From Pycnopodia helianthoides (lineage: Eukaryota; Echinodermata; Asteroidea; Forcipulatida; Asteriidae): 64,000 nucleotides of DNA. The stretch spans positions 22,062,358 through 22,126,357 of the forward strand of contig CM063247.1 of assembly GCA_032158295.1 (NCBI GenBank). Reading direction: 5' to 3'. Shown here piece by piece: positions 1 through 15,638 of this stretch; positions within the stretch are counted from its first letter, which is position 1, and every line of letters begins with the position of its first letter. A model generated the notes under the pieces. It saw only the letters and a program-made list of their open reading frames with translations. It ran no database searches and had not been told where the DNA came from. The position numbers and the translations under genes were made by a program.

Positions 1-148
1 CACCCGGACACGCATGGTTTTGAAACATGTATTTCATAATTTGTGCTGCGCGTCTTCGAAACTGAGGTTCTGACAACTTGCGGCACAACTCAAAGTCCAT
101 GTTGGAGTGGACTTTGGAAATACTAAACATAACAACATGATGACGTAC

Positions 149-868
149 TTGCCAACAGCAAACTCCACCCCATCTGCTTTAGTGAAACTAAAATGTCCTC
201 GCTCATACACCGTGTCATCAGAGCCCCCTAGAGGGCCGACTTCATCGGCTATAAGCTGGACGGAAGTAGCTCCCATGTCTCGCATCCCGCCCATCACCTT
301 GGGGATTACTGTAAGAGAATTCATCAACAATATTCAGGAGATTTAATGCAGCTTCGATACGTTTGCTAATACACCACTATATTTTATTATTTTTTTTAGC
401 AATTACTAGGCCATTAATTTGTTCTTAATTCCTAAAAATGTTTGTAAAGCCTTTCAAATTTCAGGCGTTCTATTTCGTCATCGTTTTTTTATTTTTTAAT
501 ATATACATTGTTAAATACAGATTATTTTATATCATATTTTTTAAATGTGCGATTGAGGCAGGCCACCCTATTTTTCTACCTACAGGTAACTACTTTTGAG
601 CTCCCAAAATGTACACTACTGACACTAGGCTATAAGGATACTTCCAATTAGCTCTTTGTCACCCCACCCCCCGCCGAAAACAAGGAAAGTTACGCTACTG
701 CATAAAATCGCCAGCGTCCGTTACCATGGTTTCCGATCAGTGTGTCCACTCCTTGAGGCATCACTTTACAATCCTCGGTGTAGAGATTCTTCAGTCCATC
801 CATATCGTTGGCGTTAAACAACTTCGCGAATGCAGCATTCTGCTTCTCAATCGCCTCGAACAACGCAT
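149..868 (-). CDS. SnoaL/DUF4440-like (NTF2-fold) gene, copy A, partial
   Basis: Two exons read on the minus strand: 868-725 and 308-149. The first starts after an AG acceptor (CATGTAG) and ends at donor ATG|GTAACG. The second starts after TCTTACAG and ends at GGCAA|GTACGT. Both exons keep phase 1 at their shared junction. Exon 1 encodes an acidic helix then FNANDMDGLKNLYTEDC and a Gly-rich turn, which is the classic opening of DUF4440/SnoaL-like domains (helix, then 'NxxDxxxLYxxDC'). Exon 2 encodes IADEVGPLGG, then YERGHFSF and a GKY strand, matching the second half of the fold. NTF2-like proteins of this kind are small and of varied function; no catalytic role can be assigned. The 5' exon and the last C-terminal exon were not found. 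Copies B and C have the same two-exon layout, so the exons are real. Family call is from pattern recognition. Confidence 0.6.
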
Positions 869-2500
869 CTACATGTATATAAGACATACACCCAGTCAAA
901 TCTTAAAGGAGGGGGAGGGGAACCACACAATTTATACTAGGGGGGCACTCCTTGCCAATCAAACTGGAGTTTCTGTTTTCATATCTCTTAAAATGAGCCC
1001 ATTTTTCGGTGCTCTTGTTATGCATTTTACTATTTTAAAGACAATCTGACATGAGTGTGTAAAAACAAATACATTGTCTGCGTGTAAGTAGGCCTAAATG
1101 GGAATTTAAATAAAAAAACATAGACACTCTCAGATTACAGCTTACAAAATGTAACATTTTAACCTGTTGTTAATCTCAAAAGTTCAGATTTCAACTATGG
1201 GGTCCATGGGGGGGGGGAGGACATTAATTGGGGGGGGGGGCATATACTGATGTATAGAGTTACACATACACTTTATGATCATGGTAATTATAGGCTCACC
1301 TGAAAAGAAGTAAAAAAATTACTTGTGTACCTTCACCCCAACATGCATATTCATGAGACATATTGGTAAAAGAAGGAACATTGTTTGGATTGAAGCCCTT
1401 CTCAAACATTCTGAAACGCACCCCTTTGCGATTTCTTTTGACTTGCTCGATGTGGAACATGGGTGTGGAATTTCCCAGTGTTTAGAACCTTCTCTTCGCC
1501 ACCGATCTACACAATAAAGGAATGCGGGGACTATTGTATACCAGCCCCTCTGAATGATCACCAACACAACAATGTATTACCTAACACTTGTACTATTACT
1601 AGTTTGACCTGCATCATGTGTCTTGTTGCTGTAAACAAAAATCGAAGGTGATTGAACACGTTAGGCATGTGCCTGTATGTATTAATCCCTAACGATTAAT
1701 CTAATGATAACCCTATATAGAATTTTCATTAAAAATAATGTAAGATTCACCATGCTATCTAGATAGTGCAGGAAGTGCAGGTTCTGTGGCTGTTTTGTAA
1801 AAACAATGCCACAGGTCCAGCAATCTTTCAAGAAATGGTTCAGAACGTACAATTTAACAGCCTCATTCCAGCGATATGATCGAATTACCAAACCGGCAAT
1901 GCCAAACCTACACAATGCAGTCCATTATTTTGTTAATACTTACTGGCCATCGTGTAGCAGTGGTTTCTAACACAACAAGCTGTATGGAGGGATTTATAGC
2001 TGTTCTACGCTATGTATCACATAGAGCTGGGTTTATAACGTATGGTTGGCCAAGCACACAATCCTTGACACTGTTGTATCCCAGTTGGAGAGTTCAAAGG
2101 GCGCCTGGCTTCGTACGGTCGTGCACGACCCGACTTTACATTACTGGTTTCAGCTGGTTTAGGAGGTCGAGGTCCTGTACTTATGTTCTTTTTCTGGTGA
2201 CATGAATGATATCACCAGGAGAGGCGATGGAACTTCAAATAATGATTAAGCAAATTCTGTACAACAATACAAAACCGCTTGCGTTTGGTTTTTTAACAAA
2301 AAAAAAATCGAGCATAGAAGTTGAACTAAGTGTTCAATGATGCGGGTCCAGTCAGCCATTTTAAGTCGATATGGTGGGCACATTACTATAATATGACACT
2401 ATTTATAGGTTTGGGAAAATTTGTCTGCATACACCCAAACCAAATATAGTGAATTTCTATAGTGTCCACCATATCTCAAAAAGGCTGTAATGGTTGCGGG
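869..2500. other. intergenic, no gene recognised
   Basis: No coding region is supported here. There are poly-G runs near 1,209-1,240. The 900-1,320 stretch resembles 22.85-23.2 kb upstream of gene copy C. It includes a possible donor, CTTTTCAG|GTGAGC on the minus strand near 1,300, which may belong to an unseen 5' exon of the SnoaL-like gene. Positions 1,890-2,035 repeat at about 28,448-28,566. Positions 2,368-2,477 hold a small imperfect inverted repeat ending in the CACCATATC motif. Confidence 0.5.
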
Positions 2501-2501
2501 T

Positions 2502-2732
2502 ACCAGTTAGACCAGTTCAAAACCAGTTAATCCAGTTAAACCAGTTCAAAACCAGTTCTAGAACAGTTGAACCAGTTTGAGACCAGTTGAACCAGTTCAA
2601 AACAAGTTCGAGACCAGTTAAACCAGATAAACCAGTTCCAAACCAGTTAAACCAGTTCGAAACCAGTTGAACCAGTTACCAATTCCCAGTTCAACTGGAC
2701 CAGTTGATACCAGTTGAACTGGTTTCAGCTGG
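2502..2732. repeat. minisatellite, unit about 10 bp (ACCAGTTnnA)
   Basis: Direct inspection shows about twenty degenerate copies of ACCAGTT separated by short A/G/C-rich linkers such as GAACC, AAACC and CGAAACC. Toward the right end the sequence folds back on itself (CCAGTTGAACTGG). Confidence 0.85.
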
Positions 2733-2769
2733 AATTTCACAAGGAGCACTGGCGTAGTGTGCAAGTTAA

Positions 2770-3148
2770 AGGAACATTACAGATTTGGTATTTGCTAACA
2801 AAACAGTTGCTGGCAGTGTAAGCACTTTATGTAATCCACCATATACATAAACTGACAAACCTGTAGAAGTTTGAGATCGATCGGCCATCTGGGTCACGAG
2901 AAAATAGTGAAAAAAACGATTACACATTTGCATGAAATCATATAGGTTCAACAAATGAATAAAACGCTCACTGAGCGATAAACTCCAATCGGAAAATGAG
3001 TTTATTCATTTCTCATCAAATATGGCATTTCAGACAGAAATATTTCAAGGGATGTTTTCTACTATCATCATCATTATAGACCGTGTAAGTTTTATGTAAA
3101 TCTGTGATTAAAAGTATATTTTACAATTACCAATTCTGTAATGTTCCT
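2770..3148. mobile_element. MITE family A (TTAA target, 379 bp)
   Basis: Begins AGGAACATTACAGATTTGG and ends CCAATTCTGTAATGTTCCT, so the terminal inverted repeats are about 20 bp. It is flanked on each side by TTAA (2,766-2,769 and 3,149-3,152), the target duplication typical of piggyBac-type transposases. There is no transposase frame, so it is non-autonomous. Other copies in the window are at 7.6, 14.0, 19.8 and 32.7 kb. The interior carries the shared core described in the findings. Confidence 0.85.
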
Positions 3149-4016
3149 TTAAGGGTGGGCTTAAGGAAGGGCCCCTGTGGGGTATTTTACACAATGGAAC
3201 AATGGACCCCACAATGGATCTCTTTGTTCACCCTGGACCCTACAGAGGAATTCTTTAGAAAAGGGAATAATAGAACAACAATAGCAGGACCCCACAAACC
3301 CGATATGTAAGGTTGTGTGTAAACTAGTCTGTCCCGCCAGCTATAGCCCGCCCCGATATGGGGTAGAGGGTCCCCCCAAATGTTCCCATACTATAACACA
3401 CTATTTTCCTCTTGTATAGAACTACCCCCCAAAAAAAAATCCTCAAAAGAATTCCTGGATTCCAAGCACACAATGGAGACACAATAGGAGGGGGGGGGGG
3501 TACCTCCGCTGCCCCATATCGAGCACCAATTGCCGCCAGCAGAGAACTAAAATCCCTGCCAGCATCGGTAATGCCTTGACCTTTTCAGGAGACAGACGCC
3601 TCTAACCCTACCTAGGTTAACAATCTAAACTGACTGGCAGGGCAACCCTAGGAGGAAAAACAAAACAATTATCTTAATATTTGTTGTCAACAGTCTTAGC
3701 TTAATTTCACCTCAAAATCATATAGTTTAGCCTCAAGGCAACAACTTCTAAGCAAGCGTCATTTGGTACAAATGAACAAACACAGTTTATTGGGGGGCTC
3801 CTTTATGCCGACGAAATTGACTGGACATTCGCCATACATTGTCTGTGTTGCAGCAAACTTCTGTCCCCTTCTTTTGAATACAAATTCAAACCAAAATCAA
3901 TAAAGCTTACTCCAGACAAAGGTACTACTTATTAAAATATCAGTAATTTCAACAATTTTTTTTTACTGCTAAAATTACTGTAGAACTCTAGAACAATAAA
4001 TATTTGTATTTAAGAC

Positions 4017-4645
4017 CAATGGAATAAATCACAGGACAAGAGCGAGAGTTATATGTACTTACTTCTACTTAATTTATTTGGTACTACTACTACTTTTCAT
4101 ATGGCTATAAATTAGTGGGTAGGACCGATCCCTAAATCTTACTCTAATGATTACAAATGATTTTAGGGCAGCTTGAGGCTGCATTACTGCAAGTTTTAGA
4201 GGATTTCGGCCAGAAATAACAACTGTAAATAAGGCTAATAAATGGGGCTTGGTGATGGTCAAAATGGTATGAAACAGATTATAGTGGAACTGTCATAAGT
4301 CTGTTTCACACCCAGGGGGCTTTTTAAAAGTCAATGGTTGCAACTTACTCGGTCATAGCAGTGGGGCTCTCTCCGGCCACGCCCAGGCAAAACTTACACA
4401 GCCCTCCACCAAATTTACCAGTACAACCTTACTCTAGCCATGGAGGTAGAAATAGCACAGCACCCAGCAGACTGCCTGCACATGGCTTTTGAACAGGCCT
4501 CCACACACCGAGTGAACAAAGGAAAGAACAATACCTGAGCTGGACTGATGTACACCCTGCCAAGGTGTGTGATTGATGTGAGGGGCAGGCTGAACCAAAT
4601 ATATTTGAGGGGTAGCAGAAAGGCTATGGGGTAACATTTACTACA
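4017..4645 (-). mobile_element. LTR remnant, left end deleted
   Basis: Homologous to the better preserved LTR at 14,998-15,638. Ends CTACA at 4,641-4,645. The primer-binding-site side is missing. Compared with copy 2, a deletion of about 65 bp appears to have joined two short GACC repeats (…AAGACC|AATGG…), removing the LTR edge and the PBS. Confidence 0.4.
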
Positions 4646-5102
4646 GTATGTTATATGTAACCATGGGGGGGGGCGAATTTTTTTTCCCGCTAACGACATT
4701 GCTATGATGATCCTTTTTTGTTATGATTTTGAATTTTTTTTTTTTCGATCGGAATGCGGATGTTGGAAAGAAATAAAATTAAAAAAAAAAGGAAAAAAAA
4801 AAGTTTGGGAAAAAAAATCGCTACGGGGGGGGGGGGGGGGGGTGGGGGTGCGTTGGCAATGGGCCTGTTTTAGTGTTCCAGAGAACTGTGTGCCTTTCAT
4901 CGAGTTAAACAAATGTCTCCCGTAGAAACGAAATCCAATGGAGCTCCAACAATTCGACATCGAAGAAATATAATTAAACGTTTTTTTTTTTTAAAGAACA
5001 ACACCAATTTTAAAGCATGCTTTTTGGTAGAGATGACTGTGTTCCGACAACCCTGTTTCGATAACCACTCATGATATAGACGCTTAGGGCATAGAGTTTA
5101 CA

Positions 5103-5172
5103 GAGTAAGGGTTATAGGGTTAGGGTGGGGGCTAGGGTTAGGATTAGTGTTAAGGCTATGGGGTTAGGATGA
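5103..5172 (+). repeat. degenerate interstitial telomere-like (TTAGGG) patch
   Basis: Contains repeated GGGTTAGGGT, GGGTTAGGAT and GGGTTATAGG words, a decayed form of the animal telomere repeat. Two further copies are at 16,085-16,154 and 17,280-17,349 because the patch is carried by the duplicated block. Confidence 0.7.
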
Positions 5173-5812
5173 GGAAAACATATTAGGGGTTTTGGAACAA
5201 TAATTAGGGTGTCGGGACAAAGGTGTGTAACCCGGGTAAATTTTCTAAGGAAAGCAATTATAACGATTTTTGTTTGTCTCCTAACCGTCATAGATAAGGT
5301 ATGGGATCCAGGGCATGCTGATAAGGGCCCCGGAATTGCACATGTACAAGCGAGCGTGGCAAAACCTACCACTACGAGTGAGCTTATTTTAGGGATCGAT
5401 TAGCAGGGACACATGGAATGTATTTCTTTGAAAATTAGCTCTTCCTAATTGCTGCATTTTCCAGCAAAGTATACTTTAAAGTGTAAGTGTTTTTCCTGTT
5501 TACTTAACCCCCCCCCCAAAAAAAATATACAGTTGGCAAAAGAATAAAGGATGGGCGATGTGCACTCACAATTTTGTTACTTCTTATAATCAACCACTCA
5601 CTGTTAACACAATTAAAACGCGTACTTTGTAAAGCACTGAAAGGTGTACGTTTACATCAGCAAGACATAACGCTTGGTCTCATTTATTAATTATTATTGT
5701 TTTCAGGTATGGTATTGTTTTACTTATTGAATTTCTCAAAAATAAATGAGCCTTTTTGAGGTCACTTTTCGAAAATATGGTCGTGGGTAATCATGTAGGG
5801 CCACGGCCAATA

Positions 5813-6480
5813 AAATGACCACTGCTGACCGTGACCACTGGCCAAAATCCATGTACACCCGAAATGGAGCTTGAGCCATTGAAGCATGGAGGTAGCCCTC
5901 CATGATTGAAGCATTCGACCAGATTGGCAGCCAAAAGGAGAAGCATTCTGTAAATAGTTGTCAAACGACCACTACTGACCACCAGATGACCTCTGGCCAA
6001 ATTTTATGAACATCCTTAAACAAATGAAATAAATTTCAAATGCGAAAAACCAAGTTTTTTTTCATGAAATGACCACTGCTGAACCAATAGGTGACCACTG
6101 GCCCAAAATGTTCATCGAGCCAATACAGCACTGAACCAAGTTAGGCTGCAATCGGCTGAAGAACGTGGGAGATAAAGCATTTTGTAAAATAATATTCCTA
6201 AAATTACCACAACTGACCACTAGATGACCATTGGCAAAATTGGTGAACATTCCTAGATAGATGAAATACATTCAAAATGTAAAAAAAGAATATATATTTT
6301 TAAATGACCAATGCTGACCGATAGGTGACCATTGGCCAAAATCTGTGTACACCTCAAATTTAGCTCGAGTAAATGAAGCATTGTACCAAGTTAGCCTGCA
6401 CGCGGCTAAAAACTTTGAAAGAATTAAAAGAAGCATTTTTTAAATGTTCATGAAACTACAACTACTCACCGATATAACAA
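5813..6480. repeat. diverged tandem repeat, unit about 245 bp
   Basis: The phrase GACCACTGCTGACC followed by GTGACCACTGGCCAAAAT recurs near 5,816, 6,064 and 6,305, each followed by similar text (…GAAGCATT…, …AAGTTAGCCTGCA…). Intermediate half-units sit at about 5,967 and 6,205. The whole array is repeated at 17,985-18,655. Confidence 0.7.
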
Positions 6481-6665
6481 ACTACACCAACTTTTTTTTG
6501 AATACATAATGAGCAAATCTATGATCAACAAACCGTAGGCTAATACAAGTAGTGTAAATTCAACATTAATAAAAAGAAACTCAAAGAACTAGTGCATCAA
6601 ATCTAGATCACTGGGTCAAGCCTTATGGGAAAGGACAATTCTGCACTACATGTGGTTTCCAGTAA

Positions 6666-6722
6666 GCAAGTCTCAATCCTAATGATTGTACGTAGTGAAT
6701 ATTCATTAGGAATTAGACTTGC
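6666..6722. repeat. 57-bp imperfect hairpin
   Basis: Arms GCAAGTCTCAATCCTAATGA and TCATTAGGAATTAGACTTGC pair around TTGTACGTAGTGAATAT. An identical copy lies at 18,838-18,894 in the second SD1 block. Confidence 0.6.
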
Positions 6723-7589
6723 CGAAGTCTATAGAGTACATGCTATTTTCCTGTTGACCACTGAAGAAATGAAACTACAATAAAGCCAAAACAAAAAGAG
6801 TAACTAACGACAGAGGGACTTGGATAAGTTAATGTCTGCTTGTCTCTGCAAATTAACTTTGAACAAAATACAAAAACTCTCATCCATTTCTGAGACTGTG
6901 GGAAAACCGCACCTCCTTGATTGAAATACTGAATCTACTCTGTCAATCACTTAGGGCCACATGCTTAGATTTCTGTAACTTGTCCTCAAACACACCATGA
7001 GTTATTTTTTTGATTTAACAATTCAAAAGTGATAGAATGAAGTCCTTGTTCAACACAGAAAGAAACCTCTAATACAGAATAAAATTAGGCACTCAATCCT
7101 TCAAAAATCGAATGTAGCTAGACATGGGCACAGCCATATGCATTCTAAAACTATCCAAATACCTTTGATATTTAAGCTAATAATGCTCAAAACAACAGAA
7201 CCAATGTATCTTTAAAAAAACTAAACCACATCAAGATTTAAGTTGGACTCTCATTCTGCCCCTACGTTTTAAAATTTAACCTAGGCAAACTGAACAAAAT
7301 AACCTCCTCTTCAACGGATATGTAATTTCGCTTTATAAATCTTCCGACATACTTTTGTCAAATACGAAGACATTTTCATGTAAAAGTTAACACAGTGGGA
7401 ACTTTAAGAAAGTTAATGGTGAGAAGTAACTATTATTTTTTCTTACCAAATCCACAACAGACCAAAGTTCTAGGCAGATAAAGTCTTAATTTTTGGCTAT
7501 GCCCTCGAGGGAAACAATATCGAAAAGGAATAAAGGTATAACGGTGTTTGGGGAGTAAAGGTATTGACCTAGGATGCACATGTAGATAA

Positions 7590-7745
7590 TTCAACATCGG
7601 TTTTTCAATATTTTCTCGTGACCCAGATGACCGATCGATCTCGAACTTCTACAGGTTTGTTAGTTTATATAAATGGTGGATTAGATAAAGTGCTTACACT
7701 GCCAGCAACTATTTTGTTAGCAAAAAACAATTCTGTAATGTTCCT
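7590..7745. mobile_element. MITE family A, right half only
   Basis: Ends TTCTGTAATGTTCCT followed by TTAA (7,746-7,749). The left half is missing. The homologous site in the other block (19,773-20,122) keeps both ends, so copy 1 has an internal deletion. Confidence 0.75.
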
Positions 7746-8822
7746 TTAAACGGGAGAACTTAAACAAATAAAATAAACATGGATTATCCAGCCTTGTCAC
7801 AATTACTTCACATGTTTATGATCATAAAAACTTACTTGGAGCACTGGTAGATATTTTATATTATAAAACATTGTAAGACAGAGGTAATTTTAACAAAAAA
7901 ATTGAATCTGAGAAAGACTTCAGGCATAAAGCTTTTCTCAGGCATCTGAAAGCCCACAATTCTATGCAACAAGGGTTTTTTTCTTCTTTCTTTATTTCTC
8001 GGGACTTTGATGACCAATTGAGCCCAAATTTTTAACTGATTTGCTATTTATGCATGTTATCGGATACACCAATTGAGTGTACTGGTTTTTGACAATTACC
8101 AAAAGCGTACCCTGCCTTGAAACCTTCACTGGGTTTTAGTATTTTTTGTGTCTCCATCTTGACGGCTGGTCTTTGTTAAATCTTCGTTCTAAATTTATAG
8201 TAAGTAAGAGTTGCACTGGATCTGTAATATATCGTGACAATATTATTTCAATGTCGTCTCCTGAAGACGAGCAGAGTAAAGACCCTACCGGCTCTTTTTC
8301 GACTCCTCCCAAAAGAGATTTTACACACGGTTGTACCCGCAAAATTACCATTTATAGTTACTTCATATTTTCCACACCATGCAAAGCTTCAAACATCACT
8401 TTGTCAAGGCAGTTTACACATGTTGCCCTAAATATTTTGACAGGCTTGGGCCCAATGTGGTTGAGGGGTTTTGCGTATCAAGATCCTGTCAATATCCACT
8501 TGTTCTTTAGTGCTTGGACAATCAGATTTACCACAATCTCTGGTGATTGTTGTTTTCGAAATAACGATTGGAAATATACAACTTGTAAACTCCGTTTGTC
8601 TCCTTCCAGATGACAATATAACTGTGAAATGAAAATGAAGAAGAATTATAGTTATTGTTTTTTTTCAGCTGGCATCAGCAAATTTCACTACAGTGAAAAA
8701 TCACGGGTGTGTCAAGTAGAACAATTTTACAAAGATCCATATTATATGTAGGGAGTCGGGTTTCATTATTTCAAGGATGTATTTAAATATTTGCACACCA
8801 TAAGTCTGATGTGAGTTTTACA

Positions 8823-10060
8823 GGCCGATGCCATGCTATGCATGTTCCCGCTTGGATAATATTTGTAGTGCAAGTTTACTGTGATGCATTGCTATTTTAT
8901 TCTGCATACACATAACATTAAATTTGGTCATTGATGTAATTTTATGCCAGTCTTAGCTTATATGTATAGCGCCCTCTATTGAAGCCTGGTAGAAACCATG
9001 TGTAACAATTCCAATGTATCGATTTTTGTCCACAGTCTTAACCGTTCTCTGGTGTTTATTATGGGCAGGACTAGCTTAAGTTTTTGCTGCACCTCCACTA
9101 CAGGGTAAGACATTACAACAACACATTTCCATGTATTAATATTCATTATAACACACCTCTTGCTAGTTCTGTATTCTGGTTGGCTGAAACACGGTCACGT
9201 GGGATGAACTATTATAGGCTAGTGCATGAGATTTGCACAACCATGAACTAGACATCGCACGCGCGTAGTTTGCGGGAAATAGTTCCCGAAGCGGGCAATA
9301 GTCTTTCAATTTTTGACTGGTTACAGCGCCCTCAAGAGGTTACCAGGCTCATCTTAAAAAGAAAAAAGGCGGCGTCTGGATCGGATCACGGTAGTTTCTT
9401 TTCTTATTTCATATTTTGGACCGAGTTGTGTTATAAAACACATATGGACTGCCATGATTCGGTCACTAGAGCTCGTCTATCCCCCCTCGGGCCTGCGAGT
9501 TACCAGAAGAGGGACCTATTTCCCTCGGCTTTCGGCCTCGGGAAATAGGTCCCTCTTCTGGTAACTCACAGTCCCTCGGGGGAATAGACGTGCTCTTGTG
9601 ACCTCATTGCCAGTCCATATGTGTATAATAGTTTATACTATGCCAGTCCATATGTGTATGATGGTTCGCGAATAAAATAATCAACTAATCAGACATCTCT
9701 GCATCTTGAGTGTTTCTTTTATTGGCGGCGACCTTGATCTCTCCTCACTTAAGAGGCTGGAGCCTAGTATTGTTATAACCAACCCTTAGGAAGGTTTTTA
9801 ATATAATCGGCCCACCGCTTCGTTAAAAATCGCCAGCTTCGACTGCGGGTATATACCCATAGAACCGTGTTGGTGAATTTTTATGGAAAGTCGTACAGCA
9901 CTACAAAGAAAAAATGAATCGGGTAACAGTGGAGGCTGCATATTTTATTTTAGAAAACTTTAAAATGCTGAAAATGGATCTACAGTCGGAGATTCATATT
10001 CGTGGCGTTATGGTAATACGAGTGACAGCATTAGCTGAAACGCTCACTATTTGTTTGAGC
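8823..10060. other. non-genic spacer with a long palindrome
   Basis: No gene recognised. Apart from the palindrome at 9,430-9,640 the sequence has no coding signal that I trust. The short open frame at 9,270-9,548 runs through one arm of the palindrome and is an accident of it. Confidence 0.5.
9430..9640. mobile_element. fold-back palindromic element, about 205 bp
   Basis: Arms of about 95 bp face each other around the centre near 9,532 (TCGGCTTTCGGCCTCGG). Outer ends are ACACATATGGACTG and CAGTCCATATGTGT; inner arms include CCAGAAGAGGGACCTATTTC and its complement. Arms look about 90% identical. A further copy of the outer end (CAGTCCATATGTGT) follows at about 9,644. No coding capacity; likely a hairpin MITE. 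Confidence 0.75.
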
Positions 10061-10064
10061 AGAG

Positions 10065-10292
10065 TATAGATAGATTGCAGTATGACGTAAATCGGCCATC
10101 TTTACGGGCAGTTTGGAACAAACAGTCATGCGTTTCGTGTGAGAACGGCGTGCAGCACGCGCATTTGACAAAACTCTCTGCACGATTGGTTAGTGAACAA
10201 CGCGGCCACGTTAATAAGTTGAGCGCTTGACGCATCTGCAAGCCAAAATGCACTTTGCCCGTAAAGATGGCGTCTACTGGGAACTATCTATA
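10065..10292. mobile_element. MITE with about 45-bp inverted ends
   Basis: The left end (ATAGATAG…GCAGTATGACG…GCCATCTTTACGGGCA) is the near complement of the right end (TGCCCGTAAAGATGGC…CTATCTAT). Length is about 228 bp with no coding potential. Family unassigned. Confidence 0.6.
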
Positions 10293-10675
10293 ATGTTCTA
10301 AACGTCGAGACCACACCGTTTTGCAAAAATTTGTTTCAAGACAACTGAGTGTGAAAGTTTGATCGGTTTTCTACCGTTCATTAGTCGTCATTAGGAAGAT
10401 TAAATTCTGCATGGGAATGGGAAACGTCTCTTTTGGATAATTCTAGCAACAACGTTACAGCAATGCCAAGGGCATATAGCCTTACGCCCTTCTTCCGTGC
10501 ACAAGAAGACACATGGGTTTGAAACATTTCGTAAATTGTGATGTGCGTTTTAGAAACTATGGTTCTAAGTCTTCGTTGTGTTTTTTAACAACGTATTTGC
10601 TGCACAGGGAGTCATCTCTGAGCCAAAGTTGGAAGGGATTTTGGAAATTCTAAACATAATGACATGATGACGTAC

Positions 10676-13892
<3,217 letters not shown>

Positions 13893-13942
13893 CTACATAT
13901 AAGACATACACTCAGTCAAATTTAGGGAAGCTGGGGGGGAAA

Positions 13943-14092
13943 TTAGTTTATTCATTTCTCATCAAATATGGCATTTCAGACAGAGATATTTCAAGGGATG
14001 TTTTCTACTATTATCATCATTAGACCGTGTAAGTTTTATGTAAATCTGTGATTAAAAGTATATTTTACAATTACCAATTCTGTAATGTTCCT
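13943..14092. mobile_element. MITE family A, right part only
   Basis: Ends ACCAATTCTGTAATGTTCCT followed by TTAA (14,093-14,096). The left end is missing, and the breakpoint at about 13,943 coincides with the start of the SD1 block. Confidence 0.7.
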
Positions 14093-14997
14093 TTAAGGGT
14101 GGGCTTAAGGAAGGGCCCCTGTGGGGTATTTTACACAATGGAACAATGGACCCCACAATGGATCTCTTTGTTCACCCTGGACCCTACAAAGGAATTCTTT
14201 AGAAAAGGGAATAATAGAACAACAATAGCAGGACCCCACAAACCCGATATGTAAGGTTGTGTGTAAACTAGTCTGTCCCGCCAGCTATAGCCCGCCCCGA
14301 TATGGGGTAGAGGGTCCCCCAAATGTTCCCATACTATAACACACTATTTTCCTCTTGTATAGAACTACCCCCCCCCCTAAAATCCTCAAAAGAATTCCTG
14401 GATTCCAAGCACACAATGAAGACACAATAGGAGGGGCGGGGGGGTACCTTCGCTGCCCCATATCGAGCACCAACTGCCGCCAGCAGAGAATTAAAATCCC
14501 TGCCGGCATCGGTAATGCCTTGACCTTTTCAGGAGACAGACGCCTCTAACCCTACCTAGGTTAACAATCTAAAGTGACTGGCAGGGCAACCCTAGGAGGA
14601 AAAACAAAACAATTATCTTAATATTTGTTGTCAACAGTCTTAGCTTAATTTCACCTCAAAATCATATAGTTTAGCCTCAAGGCAACAACTTCTAAGCAAG
14701 CGTCATTTGGTACAAATGAACAAACACAGTTTATTGGGGCTCCTTTATGCCGACGAAATTGACTGGACATTCGCCATACATTGTCTGTGTAGCAGCAAAC
14801 TTCTGTCCCCTTCTTTTGAATACAAATTCAAACTAAAATCAATAAAGCTTACTCCAGACAAAGGTACTACTTATTAAAATATCAGTAATTTCAACAGTTT
14901 TTTTTACTGCTAAAATTACTGTAGAACACTAGAACAATAAATATTTGTATTTAAGACCCTTTTGTTCATACAATAAGATCCCACCGCTGCCACCAAT

Positions 14998-15638
14998 TGT
15001 AGCGTGGACCAATGAAATAAATCACAGGACAAGAGCGAGAGTTATATGTACTTACTTCTACTTAATTTATTTGGTACTACTACTTCTTTTCATATGGCTA
15101 TAAATTAGTGGGTAGGACCGATCCCTAAATCTTACTCTAATGATTACAAATGATTTTAGGGCAGCTTGAGGCTGCATTACTGCAAGTTTTAGAGGATTTC
15201 GGCCAGAAATAACAACTGTAAATAAGGCTAATAAATGGGGCTTGGTGATGGTCAAAATGGTATGAAACAGATTATAGTGGAACTGCCATAAGTCTGTTTC
15301 ACACCCAGGGGGCTTTTTAAAAGTCAATGGTTGCAACTTACTCGGTCATAGCAGTGGGGCTCTCTCCGGCCACGCCCAGGCAAAACTTACACAGCCCTCC
15401 ACCAAATTTACCAGTACAACCTTACTCTAGCCATGGAGGTAGAAATAGCACAGCACCCAGCAGACTGCCTGCACATGGCTTTTGAACAGGCCTCCACACA
15501 CCGAGTGAACAAAGGAAAGAACAATACCTGAGCTGGACTGATGTACACCCTGCCAAGGTATGTGATTGATGTGAGGGGCAGGCTGAACCAAATATATTTG
15601 AGGGGTAGCAGAAAGGCTATGGGGTAACATTTACTACA
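14998..15638 (-). mobile_element. LTR with adjacent primer-binding site (Ty3/Gypsy-like, non-autonomous)
   Basis: Read on the minus strand, the segment starts TGTAG (15,638) and ends CTACA (14,998), the TG…CA edges of an LTR. It is followed at once by ATTGGTGGCAGCGGTGGGAT (14,997-14,978), which looks like a tRNA primer-binding site of Gypsy-type retrotransposons. No gag or pol frame follows in the 900 bp that could be internal sequence. Length about 641 bp. The second LTR was not found, so the assignment rests on the edges and PBS alone. Confidence 0.45.

Larger units (their letters stand above)
2987..8822. repeat. segmental duplication SD1, copy 1
   Basis: This stretch is repeated at 13,943-21,213 with very high identity over long runs; for example, the short frames at 3,104 and 14,048 are nearly identical, as are those at 5,791 and 17,963. 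It lies between SnoaL-like gene copies A and B and contains no recognised gene. It contains an LTR remnant, a telomere-like patch, diverged 'GACCACTGCTGACC' repeats and MITE pieces. Open frames at 8,146-8,613 have no recognisable product. Confidence 0.85.

Noticed and set aside
4415..4699. Minus-strand 94-codon frame inside the SD1 block
   Set aside because: It lies within the LTR remnant, and the matching frame in copy 2 is only partly kept. No motif seen.
8146..8613. 155-codon plus-strand frame in SD1 copy 1
   Set aside because: The duplicate at 20,471 breaks the frame early and differs by insertions, and no domain is visible. It looks like chance openness in repeated DNA.
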